This document shows positions 24,308-33,821 of a DNA stretch of 33,821 nucleotides, in pieces. The stretch comes from Candidatus Jordarchaeia archaeon. Lineage in GTDB: Archaea > Asgardarchaeota > Jordiarchaeia > Jordiarchaeales > Jordiarchaeaceae. Position 1 is the stretch's first letter, and each line of letters opens with the position of its first letter. A program made the translations under genes and the position numbers. Location of the stretch: the NCBI GenBank assembly GCA_018383815.1, contig JAHAWU010000029.1, positions 1-33,821 on the forward strand. Direction: 5' to 3'. The notes under the pieces were generated by a model. It did not search any database, was not told the origin of the DNA, and worked only from the letters and a program-made list of their open reading frames with translations.

Positions 24308-24863
24308 AAAAAGTCCTCCTGAAAACCATCAATACGTTAGTCAAGTAACACACAAAAAATCCAATTTTAATAAAACAGCTACTACATTAAAACTTTTCTA
24401 CAAACAATCCAAGAATAACACAGTCCCCGTAGTGGTTCATAAAAATTTTTATCTTTTTTGCGGCGTTTTGGTCTTGGAATACTCCCTTTTTTGTGTTCTT
24501 TTACGGCTAAAGAAGGATTATTATTTCCAGATTTTTCCGGCCCAACCAGGAACAAAAAGATAAAAATTTGGCTGAACTACTACCGCCCCAAATCCCCACA
24601 ATAGAACAGCAAAAAACAAAAGGCGCTCAGCCACCCACATAGCCCCACCATTCCACACCACCAAAATCCCAAAGAACCAAAACAAAAATACACAGCCAAA
24701 CCCACCACACGATCCAAAATTAAGAATCCAAAAAACCCAAAAAGAACAAGTACTTGCCACAATAAAAATGGACGATAACCAAAACTAAGCATAAACAAAA
24801 ATGTAATGTTTAGCATTGCGTCATCCCACAAAAAATTGGGAGAGATTCGGAAGGCCTATCAAT
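24308..24863. other. Intergenic region, A+C-rich, with inverted repeat
   Basis: About 555 bp with no convincing gene. The frames open on the minus strand are low-complexity strings of Trp, Phe, Gly and Leu produced by G+T-rich sequence. The left part holds a 31-bp inverted repeat (listed separately). From about 24580 to 24780 the plus strand is mostly A and C. Confidence 0.6.
24429..24583. repeat. 155-bp element with 31-bp imperfect inverted ends
   Basis: The left arm 24429-24459 and the reverse complement of 24553-24583 agree at 27 of 31 positions: GTAGT, then GTTCA after one mismatch, then a 16-bp perfect block AAATTTTTATCTTTTT (24443-24458; its reverse complement at 24554-24569). Similarity stops abruptly at GTAGT on both sides. 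The 93 bp between the arms encode nothing. It may be a MITE-like element, a long RNA hairpin, or two divergent copies of one regulatory site. No clear target duplication is seen. Confidence 0.6.
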
Positions 24864-25631
24864 TCACTCCTCCACGATAGCCACGGGACGACACCAACCA
24901 GCCGATGCACCAGTAATCTTTATTGGAAAACAAGCCACCTTGAATCCAAACGGTCTGGGAATCTTATCCAAATTCGCAAGCTTCTCAATATGACAATACT
25001 CCCTATCCCTACCCGCAAAATGCGCCTCCCATATCACATTCCTATCCTTGGTCTTCTCAAACTCCGCTCTAATAGACACGAAGGGGCGGTCAAATCCCCA
25101 GCTATCGATTCCCATTATTTTGACGCCTTGGTCGCAGAGCCAAATTGTTGATTCTCTACCCATACCGCAGCCTCGATTAAGGTACTCTGGGGTGCCCCAG
25201 TACTTGTCAACTCCGGTCATGATTAGTACAATGTCTAGAGGTTTGATCTTGTACTTAATCTTATTCAGGGCATTTTTAATGTCTTTAACGGTTATGACGG
25301 AGCCGTCAGGTTTGTGTCTCATATCCAACACTACACCATCACTGAAACACCACTCCAAGGGAATTTCATCAATGGTTTTTGATTTTTTACCCTCAGACGT
25401 TGGGAAATAATGCCACGGTGCGTCAAGGTGAGTGCCTGTATGAGTCTGCAACTTAATTGTATCATTAGCCCACCCCAAACCATCGGGCAAATCCGAGTCC
25501 CCTGCACCAAAAACCAACCTCATCAGCTCCGCTCCCTTCTTATGATCCTCATGAACAATCTCAGGTAAAACAAACTCACTCGGAACAGCCTCAATAGGAA
25601 CACTCAAATCAATAAACCTAAGCTTACCCAT
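24864..25631 (-). CDS. Cyclase-family (kynurenine formamidase-like) metal hydrolase
   Basis: 255 residues of the putative cyclase/arylformamidase family (PF04199-like), which hydrolyse amides or cyclic substrates with a metal ion. The metal motif is HTGTHLDAPWHY, giving H64, H68 and D70. Other landmarks: FIDLSVPIEAVPSEF, a VVLDMRHK strand, DIVLIMTGVDKYWG, IKIMGIDSWGFDRPF and the conserved late WEAHFAGRDREYCHIEKL carrying H and E. The substrate is unknown, as the family includes kynurenine formamidase and isatin hydrolase; no tryptophan-degradation genes are near. ATG at 25631 has GGGAGG 7 nt upstream; the open frame to 25697 is not coding. Confidence 0.87.
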   Translation of the reverse strand: MGKLRFIDLSVPIEAVPSEFVLPEIVHEDHKKGAELMRLVFGAGDSDLPDGLGWANDTIKLQTHTGTHLDAPWHYFPTSEGKKSKTIDEIPLEWCFSDGVVLDMRHKPDGSVITVKDIKNALNKIKYKIKPLDIVLIMTGVDKYWGTPEYLNRGCGMGRESTIWLCDQGVKIMGIDSWGFDRPFVSIRAEFEKTKDRNVIWEAHFAGRDREYCHIEKLANLDKIPRPFGFKVACFPIKITGASAGWCRPVAIVEE

Positions 25632-25824
25632 AACAAAACCTCCCAAAAACCAACATAATAGAGTTATACAAGAAGAAATATAAAAAATATTCTCCATAGC
25701 GTAGATTCAAATTCTACAAAATAAAAGTTTTGATGGAAAAAAATGAGGAATGGGGAGACCTTAATTCCAAGCCAAATAGAAATTTAGGAGGCACCCTACC
25801 TTAAAAATAGCCGATAAAGAAGGG

Positions 25825-28005
<2,181 letters not shown>

Positions 28006-28301
28006 TTTGACACCAACTTCAAATTTTTTGGAGGGTTTTTTGGGCTTCGGTTGTAAAGGGGGTGTTCTCTACTCATTACATTTGATTCTGTTAGATTTAA
28101 AAACATTGTCTTGGTCGCACTAGTGTTTGTGGCTTTTTTCCGGTTTATGTGGTCTGGTTTCAAGTATATGTGGTGATTTCTTTTGGGTCGTGGTATTTAT
28201 TGGGGGGGAAAATAAGTTGTGGGTTGTTTTTGGTTGGTTGTTTGGTTTTTGGGAAGGGGTTTTTTGTGGTTTTTTTGGTTTTTGTTTTGTGTTTATTTAA
28301 T
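28006..28301. other. Intergenic region with a C-free, G+T-rich stretch
   Basis: About 295 bp between aEF-1beta and cdc48. Near 28094-28107 GATTTAAAAACATT contains, on the minus strand, a TATA-like TTTTTAAATC suited to cdc48. From 28190 to 28306 there is not one C on the plus strand in 117 bases. On the minus strand, past the aEF-1beta stop, this reads as A- and C-only runs that may act in termination. No gene is supported here. Confidence 0.6.
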
Positions 28302-28568
28302 TTATACTCTTCTTACCATTTCGACTTCGATTTGGCTGACTTCTTCTATTTCTGATATTGCTTTTTCAACATGGTCTGTTCCCCCCTCAGCTTCTGGTAG
28401 TACTATATTTAGTCTTAGGGCTTTTAGTCCGAATGCGATTGGGACTTCTGCTGAGCTGTGTATGTTGGCTCCTTGGGGGAGGTTTTTTTCTATTTTTTCC
28501 TTTAGTTTTTCCAGATTTACTTCGGTTGATTCCGGGAATATTTTTATGGTGGCTACGACTTTTGCCAA
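28302..28568 (-). CDS. ef1b: Elongation factor 1-beta (aEF-1beta)
   Basis: Nucleotide-exchange factor for elongation factor 1-alpha in the cytoplasm. 88 residues forming a ferredoxin-like domain: AKVVATIKIFPESTEV, LEKLKEKIEKNLP, SAEVPIAFGLKALRLNIVLPEAEGG and the C-terminal SQIEVEMVRRV. The TTG at 28568 gives the family start MAKVV and has GAGGT 7 nt upstream; the GTG at 28577 lies inside that Shine-Dalgarno. It follows the zinc-ribbon gene by 21 nt, a pairing common in archaea, so both are probably in one operon. Confidence 0.93.
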   Translation of the reverse strand: MAKVVATIKIFPESTEVNLEKLKEKIEKNLPQGANIHSSAEVPIAFGLKALRLNIVLPEAEGGTDHVEKAISEIEEVSQIEVEMVRRV

Positions 28569-28589
28569 ATGTTGCACCTCTTTCCTTTT

Positions 28590-28766
28590 TTATGGACCTT
28601 CAAAATTACATAGAGGGCACTTAAAAGCGTTTGAGAATAATCTGCACCTTTCACAGCGCCAGATAGTGTATTTGCCGCAGTTGGGACAGGGGAACCTTAC
28701 TGCTCCCTTTTCAGGTGACACCACTTTGCCACAGCTTGTGCACAGTTGCGGTTTGATTTCAGACAT
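28590..28766 (-). CDS. Zinc-ribbon RNA-binding protein (COG2888 type)
   Basis: A 58-residue protein with four CxxC knuckles: CTSC, CPNC, CERC and CPLC, enough for two zinc sites. Archaeal proteins of this type are encoded directly before aEF-1beta and are predicted to act in translation. The ATG at 28766 has GGAGG upstream, about 10 nt away. No other conserved feature is visible in so short a protein. It shares a promoter with the aEF-1beta gene. Confidence 0.88.
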   Translation of the reverse strand: MSEIKPQLCTSCGKVVSPEKGAVRFPCPNCGKYTIWRCERCRLFSNAFKCPLCNFEGP

Positions 28767-28824
28767 AGTTAGTTATCCTCCTGTCTTCCGAGTTTATTTG
28801 TTGTTTCCACTTAGACCTTAAGGG

Positions 28825-28838
28825 TTTTTAAATATATG
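28825..28838 (-). promoter_or_regulatory. TATA box for zinc ribbon/aEF-1beta operon
   Basis: On the minus strand CATATATTTAAAAA lies about 60 nt before the zinc-ribbon ATG. Transcription would start near 28800-28805, giving a leader of about 35-40 nt that contains GGAGG. Confidence 0.5.
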
Positions 28839-28870
28839 TTGTCTCTACTTAAAATATTTATTCAAACTTT

Positions 28871-30106
28871 CTAGTTTATTGTATATTTTTCTTGTCTTCT
28901 TTTTATTGGTATGAATGAGGCCAGGAAGTTTAGGAGGATGCTGATGGAGAGCGTGGGTTTTAGGAGTATTTTCCTAATCACTTCTGACTCGAAGTCCATG
29001 TCTCCCACTTCTTCTATGACTCTATAGAACTCCCTTTTGGTAAGGATTTCAAAAAGCTTATTCAGCGTTCTGTCATCCATTCTGTTTAAGATTTTTCTGG
29101 CCAAGAGCATGGAGTTGAATTCAGTGGAGAGCAGTTTTTTCCACTTTTTCTGATATGCGGAGAGTCTCCCTCCACTTACGTTTTTTTCGGTTACTGCTTG
29201 GGCGGCGACTTCACCTGCAATTTGCGCGCATAGTCCCCCCATAATTACGCCTCCTCCAGTTGTTGGCTTCGCCTGTCCAGCTGCGTCGCCTACAACTAGG
29301 AATCCATCGGTGTAGGTCTTTGGGATGGGGCCGCTTAGAATAATGCTGCCGCCGAATTTTTTAACTGGAACTGCGTTTGAAAGTCTTTTGGAGGCTATGG
29401 GATGGTTTTTAATAAATTCTTCTAAATATTTCAGGGCGTGGTGATGGGCGCCAAGTCCCACTCTCGCAGTGTTCTCACCTGTAGGGATTATCCAGGCAAA
29501 GAATCCTGGTGCCACCTTGTTTCCTAGGAATATTTCCACTTCTTCTGGGTTTACCTGAACTTTTTTGAATTCAATTTGAACTCCGGGTATTATTCCTTTA
29601 GATATGGGGGTTAGTCCCATTTCTCGGACAAATTTTCCTCTTGCTCCCTCGGCGTCGATTATGACTTTGGCGGTAAAATGGGACTGCCTTTGCTGTGAAA
29701 CTTTTAGGGTTTTGATTTCGCCCATTTTTACCGCTAAGACTTTGGTGCCTGTGAATAGTGATACGTTCTCTTTTTGGGCGAGGCTTACCAGGTACTGGTC
29801 GAGAAGGGGACGGTTAACAACATACGCTTGAGTGGTCTTGCGTGAAACGCTGAAGGCTGTGCCTTGGGGGGAGTAAAATGTGGCACCATTAACCCTATTT
29901 AGGACGCATTCTTTTGGGATATTTATGTTGAGCCGCCTGAATCCGGATGTACTGATTAGGCCTGCACAGTGTTCCGGCAGCCCCACATGAGGGTGTTCCT
30001 CGATTATTGCAACTTTTACGCCTTTTTTGGCGGCGTTTTGAGAAGCTATTGCTCCTGATGGTCCACAGCCGATCACTATGATGTCAAAGTCTTGTTCTGG
30101 AGCGAT
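28871..30106 (-). CDS. Geranylgeranyl-reductase-family flavoprotein (archaeal lipid saturation)
   Basis: FAD enzyme that reduces isoprenoid double bonds of archaeal membrane lipids or related quinones. 411 residues from 30106. Landmarks: the Rossmann DFDIIVIGCGPSGAIAS, PEHCAGLIS (the family's cysteine loop), VVNRPLLDQYL, IIDAEGARGKFVRE, GFFAWIIPTGENTARVGLG and the second FAD motif GFLVVGDAAGQAKPTTGGGV. A hydrophobic C-terminal segment may touch the membrane. GTG at 30076 would delete the first beta strand. Upstream in frame there is no canonical start, but AGGTGG (30120-30115) lies 8 nt before ATC at 30106. Alternatively the ATG at 30113 was used and an A was gained in the A5 run after it. 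Confidence 0.88.
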   Translation of the reverse strand: MAPEQDFDIIVIGCGPSGAIASQNAAKKGVKVAIIEEHPHVGLPEHCAGLISTSGFRRLNINIPKECVLNRVNGATFYSPQGTAFSVSRKTTQAYVVNRPLLDQYLVSLAQKENVSLFTGTKVLAVKMGEIKTLKVSQQRQSHFTAKVIIDAEGARGKFVREMGLTPISKGIIPGVQIEFKKVQVNPEEVEIFLGNKVAPGFFAWIIPTGENTARVGLGAHHHALKYLEEFIKNHPIASKRLSNAVPVKKFGGSIILSGPIPKTYTDGFLVVGDAAGQAKPTTGGGVIMGGLCAQIAGEVAAQAVTEKNVSGGRLSAYQKKWKKLLSTEFNSMLLARKILNRMDDRTLNKLFEILTKREFYRVIEEVGDMDFESEVIRKILLKPTLSISILLNFLASFIPIKRRQEKYTIN

Positions 30107-30288
30107 TTTTCATCCCACCTTGTTGCATTTTTTGGTTAAGAATGTTTAAGTGTGGTTATTTTTAAGGGTTACATAAAACACTTTAAACTCTAAGGCGTAT
30201 AAAAAAGAAACAGACATGACAGTTTAAAGAAATTATTTGGATGTGCTGGTCTCCCACATGTTCTCTTTGTTGAAGGAGTCGCTTTGGA

Positions 30289-30645
30289 ATGTTCGAATAC
30301 AAGATGGCAATTTTGATACGAACCGATTTAAAAATGAGTAAGGGAAAAATCGCGGTACAGGTGGCGCATGCAGCGGTTTCAGCTTCAGAGGAAGCTAGGA
30401 AGAGGAATCCGGACTGGTGGGGGAAATGGATGGATGAGGGCCAGAAGAAGGTTGTGGTTAAGGTAAAATCTTTGGATGAACTTAAAAAGTATGAATACCA
30501 CGCGATTAGGAATAAGCTCCCCCATTCTTTAATAATTGATAGGGGCCTAACTGAGGTACCACCTGGCACTGTTACTGCTCTTGCCATTGGGCCAGCGCCA
30601 GAGTCACTCATAGACGCTATTACGGGCGGTTTGCCTCTGCTTTAA
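30289..30645 (+). CDS. pth2: Peptidyl-tRNA hydrolase 2 (Pth2)
   Basis: Hydrolyses peptidyl-tRNA released from stalled ribosomes. 118 residues, the usual size. Signature: KMAILIRTDLKMSKGKIAVQ with VAHAAVSA, then WMDEGQKKVVVKV, HSLIIDRGLTEVPPGTVTALAIGPAP and the closing ITGGLPLL. The ATG at 30289 has AAGGAG 10 nt upstream. It is followed after 20 nt by truD in the same direction, a probable two-gene operon of translation/tRNA enzymes. Confidence 0.96.
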   Translation: MFEYKMAILIRTDLKMSKGKIAVQVAHAAVSASEEARKRNPDWWGKWMDEGQKKVVVKVKSLDELKKYEYHAIRNKLPHSLIIDRGLTEVPPGTVTALAIGPAPESLIDAITGGLPLL

Positions 30646-30665
30646 CAAATTTTTGGGTGAGAATT

Positions 30666-32039
30666 ATGAGTGAGCTGGAAAAAATCATTGGAATAGAGTT
30701 TTTCGCCACCAAGTCTAAAGGAATAGGAGGAGAGCTCAGGAAGAGGTGGGAGGACTTTGTGGTGGAGGAAATAACCCCCCAAAAGGAGATACTTTACGCT
30801 CTAGGCCCCAATTCTGAAACAAGCGGACTGGATGTTGAGCATGGAAATGGAGGAGAGGCTGTGGGGGAGTATACTATTTTTACTCTTGAGAGGCACGGTT
30901 TATACAATACTTTTGAGGCTTTGGATAAAATTGCTCATAGTTTAGCGATTGGAATAAAAAGGTTTTCTTATGCGGGGGTGAAGGATAAAAGAGCGGTTAC
31001 GACTCAAAGGGTTAGTGTTTGGAGGGTTGACCCAGAGAGGCTTAAAAAACTGAATATTAAGGGACTTTACATAAGGGATGTGCGTAGGAGTGCAGAAGCT
31101 GTTAAGCTTGGTGATTTGTGGGGCAACCACTTTCGCATCACTGTTAGAGGTATACGCTTGGAAAAGTCGGAGGTGGAGCTAATAGTTAAGCAAACCTGTG
31201 ATGAGATAGAGGAGTTGGGTGGTGTTCCCAACTTTTTTGGCTATCAAAGATTTGGACTTCGGAGACCCTTGTCTCACCTTGTGGGAATTAAGCTGGTTAA
31301 GAACGAGTTTAGAGAGGCTGCAATGCTATTTTTAGCAAAGGCTTATCCCCTTGAAGGAGCGGACGCTCAAGAGGCGCGTAACTATTTGTTTGAGACTGGA
31401 GACTTTGCTGGGGCTTTGGAAAAGTTTCCCAAGCGCCTAACTTTTGAGAGAACGATGTTAAAGCATTTGTCTCAGCATCCCAATGATATTCTGGGCGCCT
31501 TTAGGCGGATTCAAAGAGGGCTGCTCCTGATGTTTATACATGCCGCGCAGTCTTACCTGTTTAATAGAATTCTTAGTTTAAGGTATAAGTGTGGTCTCCC
31601 ACTAAACAGTGCCGTGGTGGGAGATATTGTGGCACCAGTTCAGAATGCTTCACCGAGGGACCATATGATAGTTACGGAAGAAAACATTTCAAAAATAAAT
31701 GAACAGATTAAATCCGGAACGTTGGGCGTTGCAATACCCTTAATAGGGTACGATACAACTCTCCCCATGTTTAAACCAGGGGAGCTGGTCGAAAAAATTT
31801 TACAGGAAGAGGGTTTGAATCCTGACATGTTTAGGCTTCCATCTATACCTGAGATAAGTTCAAAAGGGGGATACCGACTAGTGCTATCAAAAGTGTCTGA
31901 TTTGGAAGTATTGGACATAAGTGAAGATGAGTATAATGAAAACGCGATTAAACTTACAATTTCCTTTTCGCTGTCTAAGGGCAGCTATGCCACAATGGTG
32001 CTCAGAGAATTTATGAAAACAGAACCCACAAAGTATTAG
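30666..32039 (+). CDS. truD: TruD: tRNA pseudouridine-13 synthase
   Basis: Isomerises U13 of tRNA to pseudouridine. 457 residues. The catalytic motif is SYAGVKDKRAVTTQ with Asp about 107. Others: FVVEEITP at the N-terminus, NHFRITVRGI, FFGYQRFGLRRP and an insertion domain that in archaeal TruD makes the protein longer than the bacterial form, then HAAQSYLFNRILS and LRVLS-like terminal segments (EFMKTEPTKY). The ATG at 30666 has GGTGA 5 nt upstream; a GTG at 30657 overlaps that site. Co-transcribed with pth2. Confidence 0.95.
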   Translation: MSELEKIIGIEFFATKSKGIGGELRKRWEDFVVEEITPQKEILYALGPNSETSGLDVEHGNGGEAVGEYTIFTLERHGLYNTFEALDKIAHSLAIGIKRFSYAGVKDKRAVTTQRVSVWRVDPERLKKLNIKGLYIRDVRRSAEAVKLGDLWGNHFRITVRGIRLEKSEVELIVKQTCDEIEELGGVPNFFGYQRFGLRRPLSHLVGIKLVKNEFREAAMLFLAKAYPLEGADAQEARNYLFETGDFAGALEKFPKRLTFERTMLKHLSQHPNDILGAFRRIQRGLLLMFIHAAQSYLFNRILSLRYKCGLPLNSAVVGDIVAPVQNASPRDHMIVTEENISKINEQIKSGTLGVAIPLIGYDTTLPMFKPGELVEKILQEEGLNPDMFRLPSIPEISSKGGYRLVLSKVSDLEVLDISEDEYNENAIKLTISFSLSKGSYATMVLREFMKTEPTKY

Positions 32040-32136
32040 TAAAAAAGCAAGGAACAATAAATTAATTAGTAATCGATACTTCTCATTGGAGACCGTAAAG
32101 GAATTTAAAGCAGCAATCCGTCGGAGGTAAAGCATA

Positions 32137-33444
32137 ATGTCAGATGGTTCCGTGGATATTCATAAGACCCATTTTACCAGTGAGATAGGCCCAGAACTTG
32201 ATGGAAAAATGGTGGTTTTAGCTGGATGGGTAGAAAGCATCCGAAAATTGGGTGGAATAAAATTCATCATTTTGAGGGATAAGGAGGGGCGTTCACAGAT
32301 CACCGTTCCCAAGAGCAACTCAGTTTTCGATGAGGTAGACAAACTAGGCAAGGAATACGTTATCCTAGTGCGCGGGAAGGTGAGAAAGATTGAAAAGGCG
32401 CCCCAAGGAGCCGAGATAATCCCCGAAGAAATAAGGGTATTAAACACGTCGGTTTCTCCTCTTCCTTTAGATCCGTCGGGGAAGGTTGATGCGAATCTTG
32501 ATACTCAGCTAGACAACCGGGTGCTGGATCTTAGGCGACCAGAAAAAACGGCTATTTTTATTATTCGCCACGAGGCAAGTAAGGCCATCAGAGACTTTCT
32601 AATCAAGAGGGGATTCATTGAGATTAATACCCCCAAAATCATTGCCTCCGCTTCTGAGGGTGGAGCTGACCTCTTTCCCATCTCGTACTACGAGAAGGAG
32701 GCCTTTCTAAGCCAGTCAGCTCAGCTCTACAAGGAGCAGATGTCCAGCGTTTTTGAGAAGGTTTTTGAGATTGCCCCCTGTTACCGGGCTGAGTTAAGTC
32801 GTACAGTCAGACACCTAAGCGAGGTTTATACCGTTGATGTGGAGGTAGCTTTTAACAATTATCTTGACGTGATGAGTCTTCTCGAAGAACTAATTTCCCA
32901 CGTGTTTAAACACATAAAGAAAAATTGTTCTGAAGAATTAAAAACGTTAAATCGAGAATTACCCGTTCCCAAAACTCCTTTTCCCCGCTACACCTATACT
33001 GAAATTGTAGAAAAGCTGCAGGCTGAGGGAATCGAAATGAACTGGGGAGAGGACATCTCAACACAGGCTTACCGCAAACTTGGAGAGATGTTGAGGGGAC
33101 TATACTTCATAGTAGATTGGCCTACTGCAGGAAAGCCTTTCTACATAATGCCCCGAAAAGACAAGCCTGAAATATGTGAATCATTTGACCTCATGTATGA
33201 GTGGCTGGAACTGGCGTCGGGAGGAACAAGGATACACAAGAAGGACATGCTTATTGAGAGGTTAAAGGAGCAGAAACTGAATCCTGAATCTTTTGCATTC
33301 CACCTAAAAACATACGACTGGGGAATGCCACCACATGCAGGATGGGGATTAGGACTAGATCGACTGGTTATGGTTCTTACAGGGGCAGAAAACATAAGAG
33401 ACTGCGTCTTATATCCCCGAGACAGAGACCGCCTCACACCCTAA
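32137..33444 (+). CDS. aspS: Aspartyl-tRNA synthetase, archaeal type, probably non-discriminating
   Basis: Class II synthetase of 435 residues. An OB-fold anticodon domain (about 15-105; VLAGWVESIRKLGGIKFIILRD) precedes the catalytic core: PLPLDPSGKV, LDNRVLDLRRP, SEGGADLFPISYYEKEAFLSQS, CYRAELS (motif 2) and GLGLDRLVM (motif 3), ending YPRDRDRLTP. In the OB fold two positions that mark tRNA-Asp-specific archaeal enzymes (Trp26 and Lys85 in Thermococcus numbering) appear as Glu33 and Pro89. Proline at the second is typical of non-discriminating enzymes that also charge tRNA-Asn, later amidated by a GatCAB amidotransferase. ATG with GGAGGT 8 nt upstream. Confidence 0.94.
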   Translation: MSDGSVDIHKTHFTSEIGPELDGKMVVLAGWVESIRKLGGIKFIILRDKEGRSQITVPKSNSVFDEVDKLGKEYVILVRGKVRKIEKAPQGAEIIPEEIRVLNTSVSPLPLDPSGKVDANLDTQLDNRVLDLRRPEKTAIFIIRHEASKAIRDFLIKRGFIEINTPKIIASASEGGADLFPISYYEKEAFLSQSAQLYKEQMSSVFEKVFEIAPCYRAELSRTVRHLSEVYTVDVEVAFNNYLDVMSLLEELISHVFKHIKKNCSEELKTLNRELPVPKTPFPRYTYTEIVEKLQAEGIEMNWGEDISTQAYRKLGEMLRGLYFIVDWPTAGKPFYIMPRKDKPEICESFDLMYEWLELASGGTRIHKKDMLIERLKEQKLNPESFAFHLKTYDWGMPPHAGWGLGLDRLVMVLTGAENIRDCVLYPRDRDRLTP

Positions 33445-33519
33445 AAAATAGTTAACCGCAGGAAAAGGCCGCCGGCGGATAAGCTTCCACTTATAATTGC
33501 CTGGGGGATATCAAAAAGG

Positions 33520-33821
33520 CTACTCAAAAACTATTCTGATTTTCTCCTTGGTTAACTTGTAAACAATGTTTTGTATGGTGGGTACGTCTGTAGGGAGTCT
33601 TCTGCTATCTGATTTCTTGATTCTTACCTTTTTCTCCAGAGTGCCGTCTGGAAGCCAAATTGTGTTCACGCCCAAAACTGGGACTGGAGATAAGATATCT
33701 TCTACGGTCTTTTTGGTGGAGGAAGTTGCCTCTATAACTCTAACTTTTTTCTTTAATTCGTCGCTTAAAACTTTAACAATTTTGCCTTTTGGACCAATAA
33801 AGTGGGATATGTCGCCTGGAC
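33520..33821 (-). CDS. C-terminal part of a KH-like protein (partial)
   Basis: The last 99 codons of a gene that continues beyond the window edge. The visible protein has an IGPKG loop in SHFIGPKGKIVKVLSDELKK, matching the GxxG of a KH RNA-binding domain, followed by KVRVIEA, DILSPVPVLGVNTIWLPDG, a basic KKVRIKKSDSRRLP segment and a final strand KIRIVFE before TAG (33522-33520). I cannot assign the family; RNA binding is an inference from the GxxG loop. It converges on aspS with a 75-nt gap. Confidence 0.65.
   Translation of the reverse strand, partial: PGDISHFIGPKGKIVKVLSDELKKKVRVIEATSSTKKTVEDILSPVPVLGVNTIWLPDGTLEKKVRIKKSDSRRLPTDVPTIQNIVYKLTKEKIRIVFE

Noticed and set aside
24521-24831. Hydrophobic minus-strand frames in the gap
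   Set aside because: Trp/Phe/Gly/Leu-rich strings that arise from G+T-rich sequence; no Shine-Dalgarno or family resemblance.

Overview
This is archaeal DNA. It encodes a two-domain Cdc48/VAT-type AAA ATPase, FEN-1 with a PCNA-binding tail, aEF-1beta, diphthine synthase, Trm5 and TYW1 (wyosine pathway), Pth2, TruD, CTP-dependent riboflavin kinase with RibL-type FAD synthetase, a geranylgeranyl-reductase-family lipid enzyme and O-phosphoseryl-tRNA synthetase (SepRS). SepRS, a CooC-like nickel-insertion ATPase, NikR, and a tRNA with introns at non-canonical positions together suggest an uncultured TACK-type lineage such as Bathyarchaeia. That placement is inference. Starts are often TTG or GTG behind a good Shine-Dalgarno sequence, usually 5-8 nt away.

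Layout. 1-3.7 kb: small membrane protein, polysaccharide deacetylase, FolD and a multi-pass membrane protein; a TATA-like box lies between the divergent deacetylase and folD. 3.9-8.5 kb: PurH, then TYW1 / unknown protein / CooC-like ATPase as a tight operon, then a hotdog thioesterase. 8.5-9.95 kb: a stand-alone RAM-domain regulator and a decayed IS630-type insertion sequence. 10-13.2 kb: sirtuin diverging from a translin-SepRS pair with overlapping reading frames. 13.5-15.7 kb: riboflavin kinase/regulator (RbkR type), FAD synthetase, and a METTL16/RlmF-like methyltransferase. 15.7-19.8 kb: DphB, NikR diverging from a heavy-metal P-type ATPase across an AT-rich inverted repeat, and an HdeD-like membrane protein. 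20.1-22.8 kb: tRNA-Lys(CUU) with two introns, Trm5, DUF371, and an L-isoaspartyl methyltransferase gene (pcm) split by a 32-nt insert. 22.8-28.1 kb: FEN-1, a winged-helix protein, a 31-bp inverted repeat, a cyclase-family hydrolase and Cdc48. 28.3-33.8 kb: aEF-1beta with a zinc ribbon, lipid reductase, Pth2-TruD, aspartyl-tRNA synthetase, and the 3' end of a KH-like gene.

The strongest unusual result is in pcm. Its frame is broken by 32 nt (22246-22277) that fold into a complete bulge-helix-bulge (BHB) motif: a 4-bp central helix, two 3-nt bulges and a 9-bp intron helix. Cutting at the two bulges restores the frame and the conserved family motif exactly. This looks like a protein-coding gene whose mRNA is spliced by the tRNA-splicing endonuclease. 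The tRNA-Lys 2 kb upstream carries two 31-nt BHB introns of the same design.

Other points: three genes (SepRS, deacetylase, lipid reductase) have a strong Shine-Dalgarno sequence 7-8 nt before ACG, ATT or ATC and no in-frame canonical start where the family N-terminus lies; third-codon-position composition flips abruptly inside cdc48; and FolD feeds one-carbon units to PurH, while NikR, the P-type ATPase and the CooC-like protein suggest nickel handling for a nickel enzyme such as CO dehydrogenase encoded elsewhere.
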